Of a stretch of DNA of 49,092 nt, positions 1 through 7,829 are shown in pieces. The stretch is from a virus. The translations under genes were made by a program, and so were the position numbers. The stretch is from IMG/VR virus record IMGVR_UViG_3300025151_000056, positions 1-49,092 of that record. One strand, given 5' to 3'. Every line of letters begins with the position of its first letter. Position 1 is the first letter of the stretch. The notes under the pieces are model-generated. The model saw only the letters and a list, made by a program, of their open reading frames with translations. It did not search any database and had not been told where the DNA came from.

Positions 1-1
1 T

Positions 2-2116
2 ACTGTTAAAAATTTGAATATGCAAACTATTCTTGATGGGACATATGATTTAGTAGATATTAGACCGAAAAAAGTTTCTGTTAGAAAGAGTGATGAGGCA
101 TTAGTTAATTTGAGTCAAATGTTACCTTCATTAAAAGGTAAAGAAAAAGAAATTGTAAATACACTAATGCAATATTTACAATCAGGAAAAAGTTTGGCCG
201 CAGGAAAAGGTGCAGTTGTTGTAGAAGTAGAGGGAGATAGATTAGTTTCTTTCTTTGATTTGAAAAAGACTAACAGAAGAAAACAAATTTATGATTATTG
301 GGGAGAGTTAGATTATGAAACATTTTCTAAGGCATATAATGACTGTAAGGAAAAGTTAGAAGGTTTAGATGTTGAAGATAATTCTGAGTTGAAAGAAATC
401 ATTGATGAATTTTCTAGCCATAGTGAAGCCATTAAAAATGGAAAATATGATTACATTATCGAATTAGATTCTGTAGAATTAAAAGATGTTCCTATATTGA
501 AAAACATGGGATATTCGATTGTTAATACATTGTTCTCTACTTATGGTGCAGATTTAGATGATGCAATGTTATTTGATTCAGAAGTCTCAGACAAAGAAGA
601 TAGTTTAGCCCGAACAGGAGATGAATTAGAAGACGATGAATTGGCAGGTTTCGGTGTAGAATTTACAGGTAAAGATGGGCGAGCCATAAGATTCGGTGAA
701 ATGGCTGACCCAAGAAAATTATCCACTACTCAAGAAGCAGATAACATTGAGTATGTTTCAGCACTTAAAACTAGATTGAGCGAACTTCAAGATGTAAAAG
801 TAGACCCATTGTTTTATTATGCTTACACACAATCTCCCGATAAATTTGGTTCTGTAGTTTTTGAACAGGATGGTAAACAAATTAAAAATTTAGATTCAAT
901 CATACGTAGAGCGAGAACCGCAGGTAGAGTTGTGGCTTTTGATATTGATAATACAGTTGTTCAATATGTAAATCAAATGAAAAAGAATGCAAGTTTAGTG
1001 GATAGAAAAGAGTATTCATTACCTTATACTAAGACTTTACAAAAAGAAATAAATTTAGAATTATTTGATTTATTAGAAAAGCCCGACATAGATGGTATCG
1101 TAAAATTCTTTGATGATGTAACTGCCTTTTTAGAGGTCAAATCTGGGCCTTCTAGGATAGGAGAATCTAAAAGAAAGAAAAAGAGAGGGCGTGAATCGCC
1201 AGCAGTTACTTTAGCAGGAGTAAAACGTAGAGGACTTTACGAAGAAATAGAAGATGCACAAGATGAATTCAAAGACCTTTTATCTGCTATTGCTGACTAC
1301 TTTTTAGTTCCCGCTTCTTCTAAATTCTTCCCATTTGATGAGGAAATTGAATTTGTGAAGAAGGCTGAATATACTGCAATTGTAGAAAAATTAGATAAAG
1401 ATACTTATCCATTCTTTGCTGCTAGTAATTTATTTTTGAAATACGAAAATTCTTTCTTGACTCAAAGAAACATTGAGGAAATTACAGAAATTTTATCTAA
1501 ATTAACTAGACCTAATGCCATTAGAAGACAAGCATATTTCAAGGCTCAATTGATGAAACTACATGATGTTGTTGATGATATATTCATGGATGATAAATTT
1601 GAAGAATTATCTAAAATTGAAATCGGTAGTTACTTCGATGATGTTATTTCAGATGAAGATAATGACCTAGACGAAGATACTATATTTGGTGAATCAACAG
1701 AAAAATGGAAAGATGATTATAATAAATCTACATTATACCCGTTGGAATTACTATTCAAACATATCAGAAAAGAAGAATCTGCTTATTCTGAACTTTATGC
1801 TTCATCAGTTAAAAGATTCATATCTATGGTTGAAGATATGAAAATAATAAAATCAGAAGAAGAATTAGATATTATTGATGCTCATGGAGAAATCCGTAAA
1901 ATGTTAGGTAAGCCTGTTTATAATAATGTTTTCAAGACAGATAATTATGACCATGTTAATGATACTATGAGTATCATAAAAGAAGATTATAATGTTTCAA
2001 TTACTGCACATGAGATTGAGAATATTGTATATGAAATTGATTCGATGGAATCTATTGGTAGAAAATATGGTGTATCATCAGATGTTGTATATTTCTTGAA
2101 GGCTAATTTTAGGTGA
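2..2116 (+). CDS. large charged protein of unknown function, open at the left edge
   Basis: The reading frame is already open at base 2. The first in-frame starts are TTG at 14 and ATG at 20, neither with a GGTGAT-like leader, so the true start is probably upstream and this is a 5'-partial gene. At least 700 residues are visible, rich in Asp, Glu and Lys and apparently mostly helical. A basic patch (KRKKKRGRES) is encoded near 1170-1195. The last 35 residues end in SIGRKYGVSSDVVYFLK, which reads like a helix-turn-helix of the kind found in terminase small subunits and other DNA-recognition proteins. This is weak similarity only. A DIDNT string at residues 310-314 recalls HAD motif I, but no supporting motifs follow. 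Its place just upstream of the acetyltransferase and large terminase fits a packaging or DNA-recognition role, which is inference. Product unrecognised. Confidence 0.75.
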   Translation, partial: TVKNLNMQTILDGTYDLVDIRPKKVSVRKSDEALVNLSQMLPSLKGKEKEIVNTLMQYLQSGKSLAAGKGAVVVEVEGDRLVSFFDLKKTNRRKQIYDYWGELDYETFSKAYNDCKEKLEGLDVEDNSELKEIIDEFSSHSEAIKNGKYDYIIELDSVELKDVPILKNMGYSIVNTLFSTYGADLDDAMLFDSEVSDKEDSLARTGDELEDDELAGFGVEFTGKDGRAIRFGEMADPRKLSTTQEADNIEYVSALKTRLSELQDVKVDPLFYYAYTQSPDKFGSVVFEQDGKQIKNLDSIIRRARTAGRVVAFDIDNTVVQYVNQMKKNASLVDRKEYSLPYTKTLQKEINLELFDLLEKPDIDGIVKFFDDVTAFLEVKSGPSRIGESKRKKKRGRESPAVTLAGVKRRGLYEEIEDAQDEFKDLLSAIADYFLVPASSKFFPFDEEIEFVKKAEYTAIVEKLDKDTYPFFAASNLFLKYENSFLTQRNIEEITEILSKLTRPNAIRRQAYFKAQLMKLHDVVDDIFMDDKFEELSKIEIGSYFDDVISDEDNDLDEDTIFGESTEKWKDDYNKSTLYPLELLFKHIRKEESAYSELYASSVKRFISMVEDMKIIKSEEELDIIDAHGEIRKMLGKPVYNNVFKTDNYDHVNDTMSIIKEDYNVSITAHEIENIVYEIDSMESIGRKYGVSSDVVYFLKANFR

Positions 2117-2120
2117 TAAT

Positions 2121-2654
2121 ATGATAAAGAAATTTCATCCTAGATTGAAAGAACTATCTCAAGGTAAAGATAGAGTTTCTGTTCAAATTGGTGATGAAAA
2201 ACAAATGAAGGAACTTTGGGATGTGAGTAATCCTGATATGCCTCATAAAATGAGAGATAGGGGCTATCCTATTGATAATTGGTTTGGGGCTATTGTTAAT
2301 GAAAACGGTAAGTCTAGGTTGGTTTCTGTAACAGGCCATGCAGTAAGAAGTGGAAAAGAAGGAAAACAGTTTGCATATGTTGGCGGAAATAAAACACATC
2401 CTGATTATCGGGGTAAGGGATTGATATCAGAAATAAGAAATAAAAATTTAAATCTCATACGTGGTATTCCTAAAGTTGCTAGTTATACTACACAAGGCAG
2501 AAAGAGATTCAAAAGTCCAATGGTTGATGAACCTGAAGAACATGAAGTTATTCCTGATAAAGTTATTCAGGAGATGAAAAGAAGGGTGGAAGAAATTCCT
2601 ATGTCTGATACTTGGGGAGTTTTCAAGAGTTGGAAGGATATTCTAAGGCGATAA
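2121..2654 (+). CDS. GNAT-family N-acetyltransferase
   Basis: This 177-residue protein shows the GNAT acetyl-CoA-binding motif A at about residues 85-105: AYVGGNKTHPDYRGKGLISE contains the R-G-x-G pyrophosphate loop after a beta strand. GNAT enzymes transfer the acetyl group of acetyl-CoA to an amine; the substrate cannot be read from the sequence. The ATG follows the previous stop by 4 bases and the next gene starts 1 base after its stop, so it is co-translated with the large terminase. The extreme C terminus (residues 169-177, KSWKDILRR) carries the [ST]W-x-[DN]-I motif shared with several small proteins up to the scaffold. An acetyltransferase directly before terL is unusual. It might modify a virion protein, the portal or terminase, or a host factor. 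The family call is good; the role is unknown. Confidence 0.78.
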   Translation: MIKKFHPRLKELSQGKDRVSVQIGDEKQMKELWDVSNPDMPHKMRDRGYPIDNWFGAIVNENGKSRLVSVTGHAVRSGKEGKQFAYVGGNKTHPDYRGKGLISEIRNKNLNLIRGIPKVASYTTQGRKRFKSPMVDEPEEHEVIPDKVIQEMKRRVEEIPMSDTWGVFKSWKDILRR

Positions 2655-2655
2655 T

Positions 2656-4092
2656 ATGGAATTAGATAATTTAGATTTTATGTCCTCTATGGATATGGAA
2701 CTATCTAAAACATCTTTTCCATATTTTTTTCAAAATGTGTTGGGTTGGGACTTTGCAACTCATCAACAAGAATGGCATGAATTGATGGGAAAAGGCCAAC
2801 GTAGTGTAATCATATGTTCTAGGGGTCATGGTAAATCCGTATTTATGCACAGTTGGGTAGTTTGGAATTTGATATTTCAAGAGCCACCATATCAAATGCT
2901 ATACATTTCTTCTAACCAAAAGCAGACATTAGTTCACATGAGAGAAATTGATAGATATTTCAATCATCCTGCACTCAAACAATTCAAACCTACTAGGGGT
3001 TGGGCTATTGGAAATATTACATTGACTAACGGTAATCAAATTCTAGAACGTTCCGTTGGTTCTCAGATTCGCGGTCTTCACCCTCAAGAAATTATTATTG
3101 ACGACCCTTTGAAAGAATTTAGTTTAGCAGGAATACAAAGAGTAACTGATTGGTTCTTCGGAGATATGATACCAACTTTGCATCACACTTCCAAACTCAG
3201 GATGATTGGAACACCATTTACTTACACAGATATTTTTGCACAGTTAGAAGAAAATGAAGCATATACTGTAAATAAATATCCATGTTTGAATTCACTCAAT
3301 GAACCCCTTTGGCCTGAACGTTGGGATTATGATGCACTTATGCAAAGAAAGGCTGAAATCGGTTCTCTAAAATTTACAAGAGAATATTTGTGTGTGCCGA
3401 TTTCTACCGGAACTGCTCTTTTCTCACCTGAATCTATTACACAATGTAAAAACAAAGAATATATTTTAAAGTTAGGTAATCGTAAAAATAAAGGCTACAA
3501 ATATTATGTTGGTGTAGACCCTGCAATTTCTACTGATGGAGATTACAACGTAATTACTGTATTAGAAGTAGATGAGAATATGAACAAGGCTATTGTTCAT
3601 GTGGATAGAGCGAAGAATGTAGAGTTTAGAGAAAACATTGAGAAGATTAGATTGATTGGTAGGATATATCAACCCGAAGCAATTTTATTTGAAACAAATA
3701 CCTTTGCTAAATCATTCACACAGGAACTTAGGAACATTTCAGATTTGAATGTTTTAGATTTCAACACGACAAGGAAGAAGAAACAAGAAATAATTTTGAA
3801 TCTGCAAATGAATTTTGAAAATAAAAAAATGATTTTACCTTATGGCGACAATAATAGTAGGGTTCTTACAAATGCTTTGATTGAAGAATTGTCTATGTTT
3901 TCAATCACAGAATCCGGTAAATTTGAGGGTGTAGGAGCACATGATGACTTAGTAATGAGTTTGGCTTTAGCGAATGCTGCAACTAATAGACCGACCGACA
4001 GTTTTTATTTGCTAGATGATATCGGGTTGTTTGATAGTCCCACAACTACTACTAACGTAGTGCCTAACGGATTAGTCGGATTGAACTTCTAG
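2656..4092 (+). CDS. terL: terminase large subunit (ATPase and nuclease)
   Basis: This is the DNA-packaging motor that docks on the portal, pumps genome into the prohead and cuts concatemers. At 478 residues it has normal length. The ATPase domain shows a Walker A-type loop at 54-61 (CSRGHGKS), a Walker B at about 145-151 (EIIIDDP) and a coupling motif at 183-188 (MIGTPF). The RNase H-like nuclease shows the first acidic strand GVDPA (D288), an acidic residue in ILFETN (E346) and the last acidic motif GAHDDLVMSLALAN (D430/D431). All expected catalytic positions are present and there is no intein. The start is ATG, 1 base after the stop of the acetyltransferase gene. It is followed by a nuclease-like gene and then the portal, as expected for a packaging module. 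Confidence 0.96.
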   Translation: MELDNLDFMSSMDMELSKTSFPYFFQNVLGWDFATHQQEWHELMGKGQRSVIICSRGHGKSVFMHSWVVWNLIFQEPPYQMLYISSNQKQTLVHMREIDRYFNHPALKQFKPTRGWAIGNITLTNGNQILERSVGSQIRGLHPQEIIIDDPLKEFSLAGIQRVTDWFFGDMIPTLHHTSKLRMIGTPFTYTDIFAQLEENEAYTVNKYPCLNSLNEPLWPERWDYDALMQRKAEIGSLKFTREYLCVPISTGTALFSPESITQCKNKEYILKLGNRKNKGYKYYVGVDPAISTDGDYNVITVLEVDENMNKAIVHVDRAKNVEFRENIEKIRLIGRIYQPEAILFETNTFAKSFTQELRNISDLNVLDFNTTRKKKQEIILNLQMNFENKKMILPYGDNNSRVLTNALIEELSMFSITESGKFEGVGAHDDLVMSLALANAATNRPTDSFYLLDDIGLFDSPTTTTNVVPNGLVGLNF

Positions 4093-4103
4093 GAGGGTTA
4101 AAG

Positions 4104-5462
4104 TTGGGAGAAAAAGGAGACAAACTCAGGGAAGCAGCCGAGATTGCTGATAGAGTAGAAGATACTGAAACGGAACTTCAAGATAAAATTAATGAAATCA
4201 AAAGAAGTGATGTGTCTCAATGGTTAGTTGGTCAAGGGGTTAAAGACCATTTTGATTTAGAAAAACAATTTGCAAAAGAATTTAATTTATCCCTTACAGA
4301 TTCTAAAAATATACTTTCCTTTGACGTGAAGAAATACGAAATCGAAGGTAAAGACATTCCATCTCTAGTAAAGGAACTACGAAATTATCGAAGGACATTG
4401 AAAGGAGATGACCGAGTAAAAATAACACACTCTATTGAAAACTTAATCAAAGCATATTCAAATCATCTTGATAGTAACATGGATTCAATATATTGGCTAA
4501 AGTCATACAAATCCCCGTTGAAAGAGATGAATTGTAATGAGGATAAGTTGCATAAATTATCATTAATTAAGGATGAAAATACTAGAAGGGAAGTCGTAGA
4601 TTCATTGTGTAAATATTGGGAAGCGAGATTAGATAGAAATAATTTGTCTATTGGTAAAGAGTATGCCTCTTTAACTAAGAAAATGACTAATACAAAAAAA
4701 GGATTTAGTTCCATTGTTAAAAAATTACCTTCATCTTATAGCCCTAAAGAAGAAATTAAAAAGTATATTTTAGATTCTGTTTGTGAAGAACAGGGCATAT
4801 CTGCACGACAAGTGCATGAGAAATTACCTGAGAATCTATTCAAAAAGACTTCACCTAGTATGATTGTTAAGATGGCTAAGAGACAAAACATTACTACTGT
4901 AAATGGTGCATTGTATAAATTTTCAGATGATATAAAGAAAGACATTTACGCTTATACTGCTGCATTCTTAGATAGTGATGGCTACATTACAATGGATAAG
5001 AACTTCAATCCTAGAGTGGGATTGATAGCAACAGGAGATAGAGGTAAGGCTTTCATGTTAGAAATGCAAAAGTCATTAGGCATGGGGCGACTACACTTAG
5101 ACCAAAAATCACCACAGAATACTAAGCCGATAAATCGTTTGAATTTTTATGCTATGGATGATGTACAAGATTTACTAACAAAGTGTAGGCCACATATCAA
5201 ACTCAAAAAGGGAAATGCAGACATTTTATTAGAACTAATCAGAATGAAAAAATCACATAAGAAGGCTGAATGGTACAAAGAAAGGAGAGAGGAACTATTC
5301 AAACTTATGAAGTATGAAAACCATAAGGATGAAGCGAATTATGACTTTGCAAGTTATGGCATTGATTTGGATAATATTTCCAAATATTACGACAACTGTA
5401 AAATGTCGGTTATGGATAGCATAGAACAAGACACAATCATAGCGAAACAGGAGGAAGAATGA
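4104..5462 (+). CDS. LAGLIDADG-type endonuclease-domain protein between terL and portal
   Basis: 452 residues, TTG start behind a strong GGAGG leader. Residues 1-210 are helical and unrecognised. Residues 215-272 look like a winged helix (ISARQVHEK... NGALYKF). Residues 282-383 match a LAGLIDADG homing-endonuclease fold: YTAAFLDSDGY at 284-294 is the motif helix carrying the catalytic acid (D290/D292). It is followed by RVGLIATGDRGKAFMLEMQ and, near the end, IKLKKGNADILLELI, typical of this domain. Only one motif copy is seen, so the protein would act as a dimer. It overlaps the portal start by 4 bases. It could be a free-standing homing nuclease parked at the conserved terL-portal junction, or, as the HNH proteins beside terL do in some phages, a packaging cofactor. 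The long N-terminal part and tight coupling favour a resident function; that is inference. Confidence 0.8.
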   Translation: MGEKGDKLREAAEIADRVEDTETELQDKINEIKRSDVSQWLVGQGVKDHFDLEKQFAKEFNLSLTDSKNILSFDVKKYEIEGKDIPSLVKELRNYRRTLKGDDRVKITHSIENLIKAYSNHLDSNMDSIYWLKSYKSPLKEMNCNEDKLHKLSLIKDENTRREVVDSLCKYWEARLDRNNLSIGKEYASLTKKMTNTKKGFSSIVKKLPSSYSPKEEIKKYILDSVCEEQGISARQVHEKLPENLFKKTSPSMIVKMAKRQNITTVNGALYKFSDDIKKDIYAYTAAFLDSDGYITMDKNFNPRVGLIATGDRGKAFMLEMQKSLGMGRLHLDQKSPQNTKPINRLNFYAMDDVQDLLTKCRPHIKLKKGNADILLELIRMKKSHKKAEWYKERREELFKLMKYENHKDEANYDFASYGIDLDNISKYYDNCKMSVMDSIEQDTIIAKQEEE

Positions 5463-7111
5463 TGGTAGAAGAAAAAAGAACTTTCTCGGTTACTAATTTG
5501 TTTAGGAGAACTACACCTAAACCACAAGACCGAGAAGTGTTCAATGCAGGAATACAAGAGAAGAATACAACATACATGATTACACCCCCGATTATTTACC
5601 ACATGGTAAATCAATCAGTAATTGTAAGGTCGTGTATAACTCAATTGAAACAGGAGATTTTCAGGCGTGGGTATGTTTGGGAAGAAAAGTTCGTTGCTAA
5701 ATGTAACTCTTGTGGAAAAGAACATAGTTCACCGACAGAAGAATGTATTGATTGTGGTTCTACTGATTTAAGGAAGGCTGACCCTAAGCAACTAAAATAT
5801 GCTCACAATTTACTAGGCGGTAGAATAAATAAATCTGAGCAGATGTTTATTGATGTTCTAAAGGAACTAGAAGATGATTTGAATATCATGGATGATGCTT
5901 ATCTCGTTATGGTTAAGGAGTATTTCTTAGATTCTAACAACATGATTAGAATGCACAGAATAAAGGAGATATATCGTGGCGACCCTGTAACAATGCACAT
6001 TTATTCTGATGAATTAGGTGAAAGAGGTAAAGAAGGCTACACTTGTTTGAGACACCGAGATTTTATTTCTAAATCTCAATCAGATACTTGTGATTCTTGC
6101 AACGGAGAATTATATCCTGTTCATTATGTAAATAGAGTGAATGGTGTAGAGCAATATTTCATAGAAGGAGAAGTATTACATTTCAGCAAATATTCTCCTA
6201 GTAGATTGTATGGTTTGTCTCCAATACTTACACTTTGGAATCATGTTACTACCTTGATAGCAATGGAGAACTATGTTAATTCATCATATACTAAAGCGAG
6301 AATGCCTAGAGGATTACTTGCAGTTCAAACTAGAAATATTGATTCGATGAAATCATTTTGGCGTGGAGTCAAAGAAAAAATTGAACAAGACCCTCACTTT
6401 ATTCCTGTAATGGGTATTGAATCAGAAGGTGGTAAAGGTTCAATTGAATGGGTTAAATTCATGGATAGCCTAAAGGAAATGGATTACATTTCAGTAAAAG
6501 ATGATTTGAGGGATAGGATTTCAGCATTTTATGGTGTAAGTAAAATTTTCATGGCGGATAATTCTGCTAGTGGTGGATTGAATAATGAAGGTATGCAGGT
6601 CTTAGTTACTAATAGAGCAGTAGAAATGGCTCAAACAATTTGGAATAATTATGTGTTCCCATTCATTACAGAAGAATTTGGAATAACTGATTGGTGTTTG
6701 AAATTACCACCATCGGAAGAAGAAGATGAAATTGCAGTATTAAGAAAGAGAGAGATTGAAGTTAATATTGCGGCCTCAATTAAGAATTTAGGATTTGAAG
6801 TAGATATGGATGATGAAGGTAGATTTACTTACAAGAAACCTGAACCAAAACCCGAAGAAATGGGTACAGAAAGTGAAGAAAGTGGTGGAGATGCTGCATC
6901 TACTGACCCATTTGCAGGAACAAATATTGATGCTTCTCAATTGGGACAACTACAAGAACAGGCTCTTACAGGCTCTAAACCACAGGAGAACCCTCCTGCC
7001 ACTAGAAACAAACCTAGCATGAGTACAGGGCCGGATAAAAGATTTAGTGGATTACCCGAAGAAGCAGGAAATCAAAACGTAGATAGAAGAACAGAAAGGA
7101 GAGTTGGATGA
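5459..7111 (+). CDS. portal protein with two zinc-ribbon insertions
   Basis: 550 residues, dodecameric portal at the capsid vertex through which DNA is packaged. Family signatures are the stem/wing segments around RMPRGLLAVQTRNIDSMKSF and DRISAFYGVSKIFMADNS followed by an Asn/Gly-rich loop and the helix EGMQVLVTNRAVEMAQTIW. Unusually, two zinc-ribbon knuckle pairs lie in the N-terminal half: C82-x2-C85...C96-x2-C99, and C196-x2-H199...C211-x2-C214. The C-terminal 80 residues are low-complexity, rich in Glu, Pro and Gly, ending in a basic tail. The ATG at 5459 overlaps the previous stop and has GGAGG about 8 bases upstream; ATG at 5462 is an alternative. The next gene starts 1 base after its stop. 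Confidence 0.92.
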   Translation: MMVEEKRTFSVTNLFRRTTPKPQDREVFNAGIQEKNTTYMITPPIIYHMVNQSVIVRSCITQLKQEIFRRGYVWEEKFVAKCNSCGKEHSSPTEECIDCGSTDLRKADPKQLKYAHNLLGGRINKSEQMFIDVLKELEDDLNIMDDAYLVMVKEYFLDSNNMIRMHRIKEIYRGDPVTMHIYSDELGERGKEGYTCLRHRDFISKSQSDTCDSCNGELYPVHYVNRVNGVEQYFIEGEVLHFSKYSPSRLYGLSPILTLWNHVTTLIAMENYVNSSYTKARMPRGLLAVQTRNIDSMKSFWRGVKEKIEQDPHFIPVMGIESEGGKGSIEWVKFMDSLKEMDYISVKDDLRDRISAFYGVSKIFMADNSASGGLNNEGMQVLVTNRAVEMAQTIWNNYVFPFITEEFGITDWCLKLPPSEEEDEIAVLRKREIEVNIAASIKNLGFEVDMDDEGRFTYKKPEPKPEEMGTESEESGGDAASTDPFAGTNIDASQLGQLQEQALTGSKPQENPPATRNKPSMSTGPDKRFSGLPEEAGNQNVDRRTERRVG

Positions 7112-7112
7112 T

Positions 7113-7349
7113 ATGACTTGGGAAAATATAGTAAAGAAACCATTTATTTATGGTGATGATAAACTACCGAATGAAGAAATGAAAGCGTTTCTTAACGATG
7201 TCGAAACAGTTCTTTCTAAACATAGAAGAAGTGATGATGCAGAATTAGTAGATTTAATTGATAGATTAGAAGATTTCTTACAACTAGGTGGGCCAAGCGG
7301 TACTAACTTAAATCTTAAAGATAGGATGAAAAGAATACAAGGAAAGTGA
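7113..7349 (+). CDS. small head-operon protein with N-terminal MTWENI tag
   Basis: About 78 residues. I chose ATG at 7113, one base after the portal stop, over an in-frame TTG at 7104, which is too close to its GGAG. With this start the protein begins MTWENIVKK, the same motif that opens the next gene and that recurs at protein ends elsewhere in this block. The rest is a charged helical body with a GGPSGTN turn before a basic C terminus. No family recognised. A small virion or assembly protein is likely from position alone. Confidence 0.75.
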   Translation: MTWENIVKKPFIYGDDKLPNEEMKAFLNDVETVLSKHRRSDDAELVDLIDRLEDFLQLGGPSGTNLNLKDRMKRIQGK

Positions 7350-7354
7350 TTAGA

Positions 7355-7591
7355 ATGACTTGGGAAAATATAATTAAACAAGCAGATTGTAAAGTAAAAA
7401 TTTGTGATGCTATTACTTGTATGTATAATGCTAATAAGCGTTGTACTCTAGATGAAATAACAATTAACTCAAAAGGTAAATGTGATTATTTTAGAGTTAG
7501 AAAGGCAGGTAACGTAGGGGCTAATTTAGGCTCTAGAGGATTAATTGATAGAGCAAAAAGAAATCTACAAGAAGAAAAAAGAACGAGGTGA
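7355..7591 (+). CDS. DUF1540-like cysteine-rich small protein with N-terminal MTWENI tag
   Basis: About 78 residues. The body has the spacing C-x4-C-x4-C-x7-C, then ITINSKGKC, which is the DUF1540 pattern (CxVxxC-N-rich-C-A/LxxIxI...C), a small presumed metal-binding domain of unknown function known from Firmicutes. ATG at 7355 is preferred over the GTG at 7346, because it starts the protein as MTWENIIKQ, matching the neighbouring gene exactly at MTWENI. The leader is AAAGTGATTAGA. The C terminus is basic. A zinc-binding virion protein is plausible; function unknown. The tagged N terminus and DUF1540 body look like separate modules. Confidence 0.75.
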   Translation: MTWENIIKQADCKVKICDAITCMYNANKRCTLDEITINSKGKCDYFRVRKAGNVGANLGSRGLIDRAKRNLQEEKRTR

Positions 7592-7596
7592 ATAAT

Positions 7597-7821
7597 TTGA
7601 GTGAAGAAGGAGTTAGAGAATTAGAAAGAAAACTAGCAGACGCTAGGGCTAAGGAATATGCAGAAAGAAGAAATGAAGTTACAGTAAGTAGAGACTATTC
7701 TTTTGGTGGAGTAGACCCAACAACAACTGTTGAAAAGAAGATACCAAATTCGGCTGATATTCCTGATGCGATTCTTCTACCTAAGAAAAGAAAACAACGC
7801 AAAGAAAATATTCCATTCTAG
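7597..7821 (+). CDS. small charged protein, unknown
   Basis: About 74 residues from TTG at 7597, which has GAGGTG six bases upstream (the GTG inside that leader, at 7588, is the alternative). It has an N-terminal charged helix (EEGVRELERKLADARAKEYAERRN) then a disordered-looking middle and a very basic end (KKRKQRKEN). No family recognised. It is coupled to the preceding gene and followed after 8 bases by the large helical protein. Confidence 0.65.
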   Translation: MSEEGVRELERKLADARAKEYAERRNEVTVSRDYSFGGVDPTTTVEKKIPNSADIPDAILLPKKRKQRKENIPF

Positions 7822-7829
7822 GTGATGTA

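Noticed and set aside
941-955. DIDNT string suggestive of HAD hydrolase motif I in the first protein
   Set aside because: No downstream HAD motifs (Ser/Thr, Lys, paired acids) could be found in the helical, charged context.
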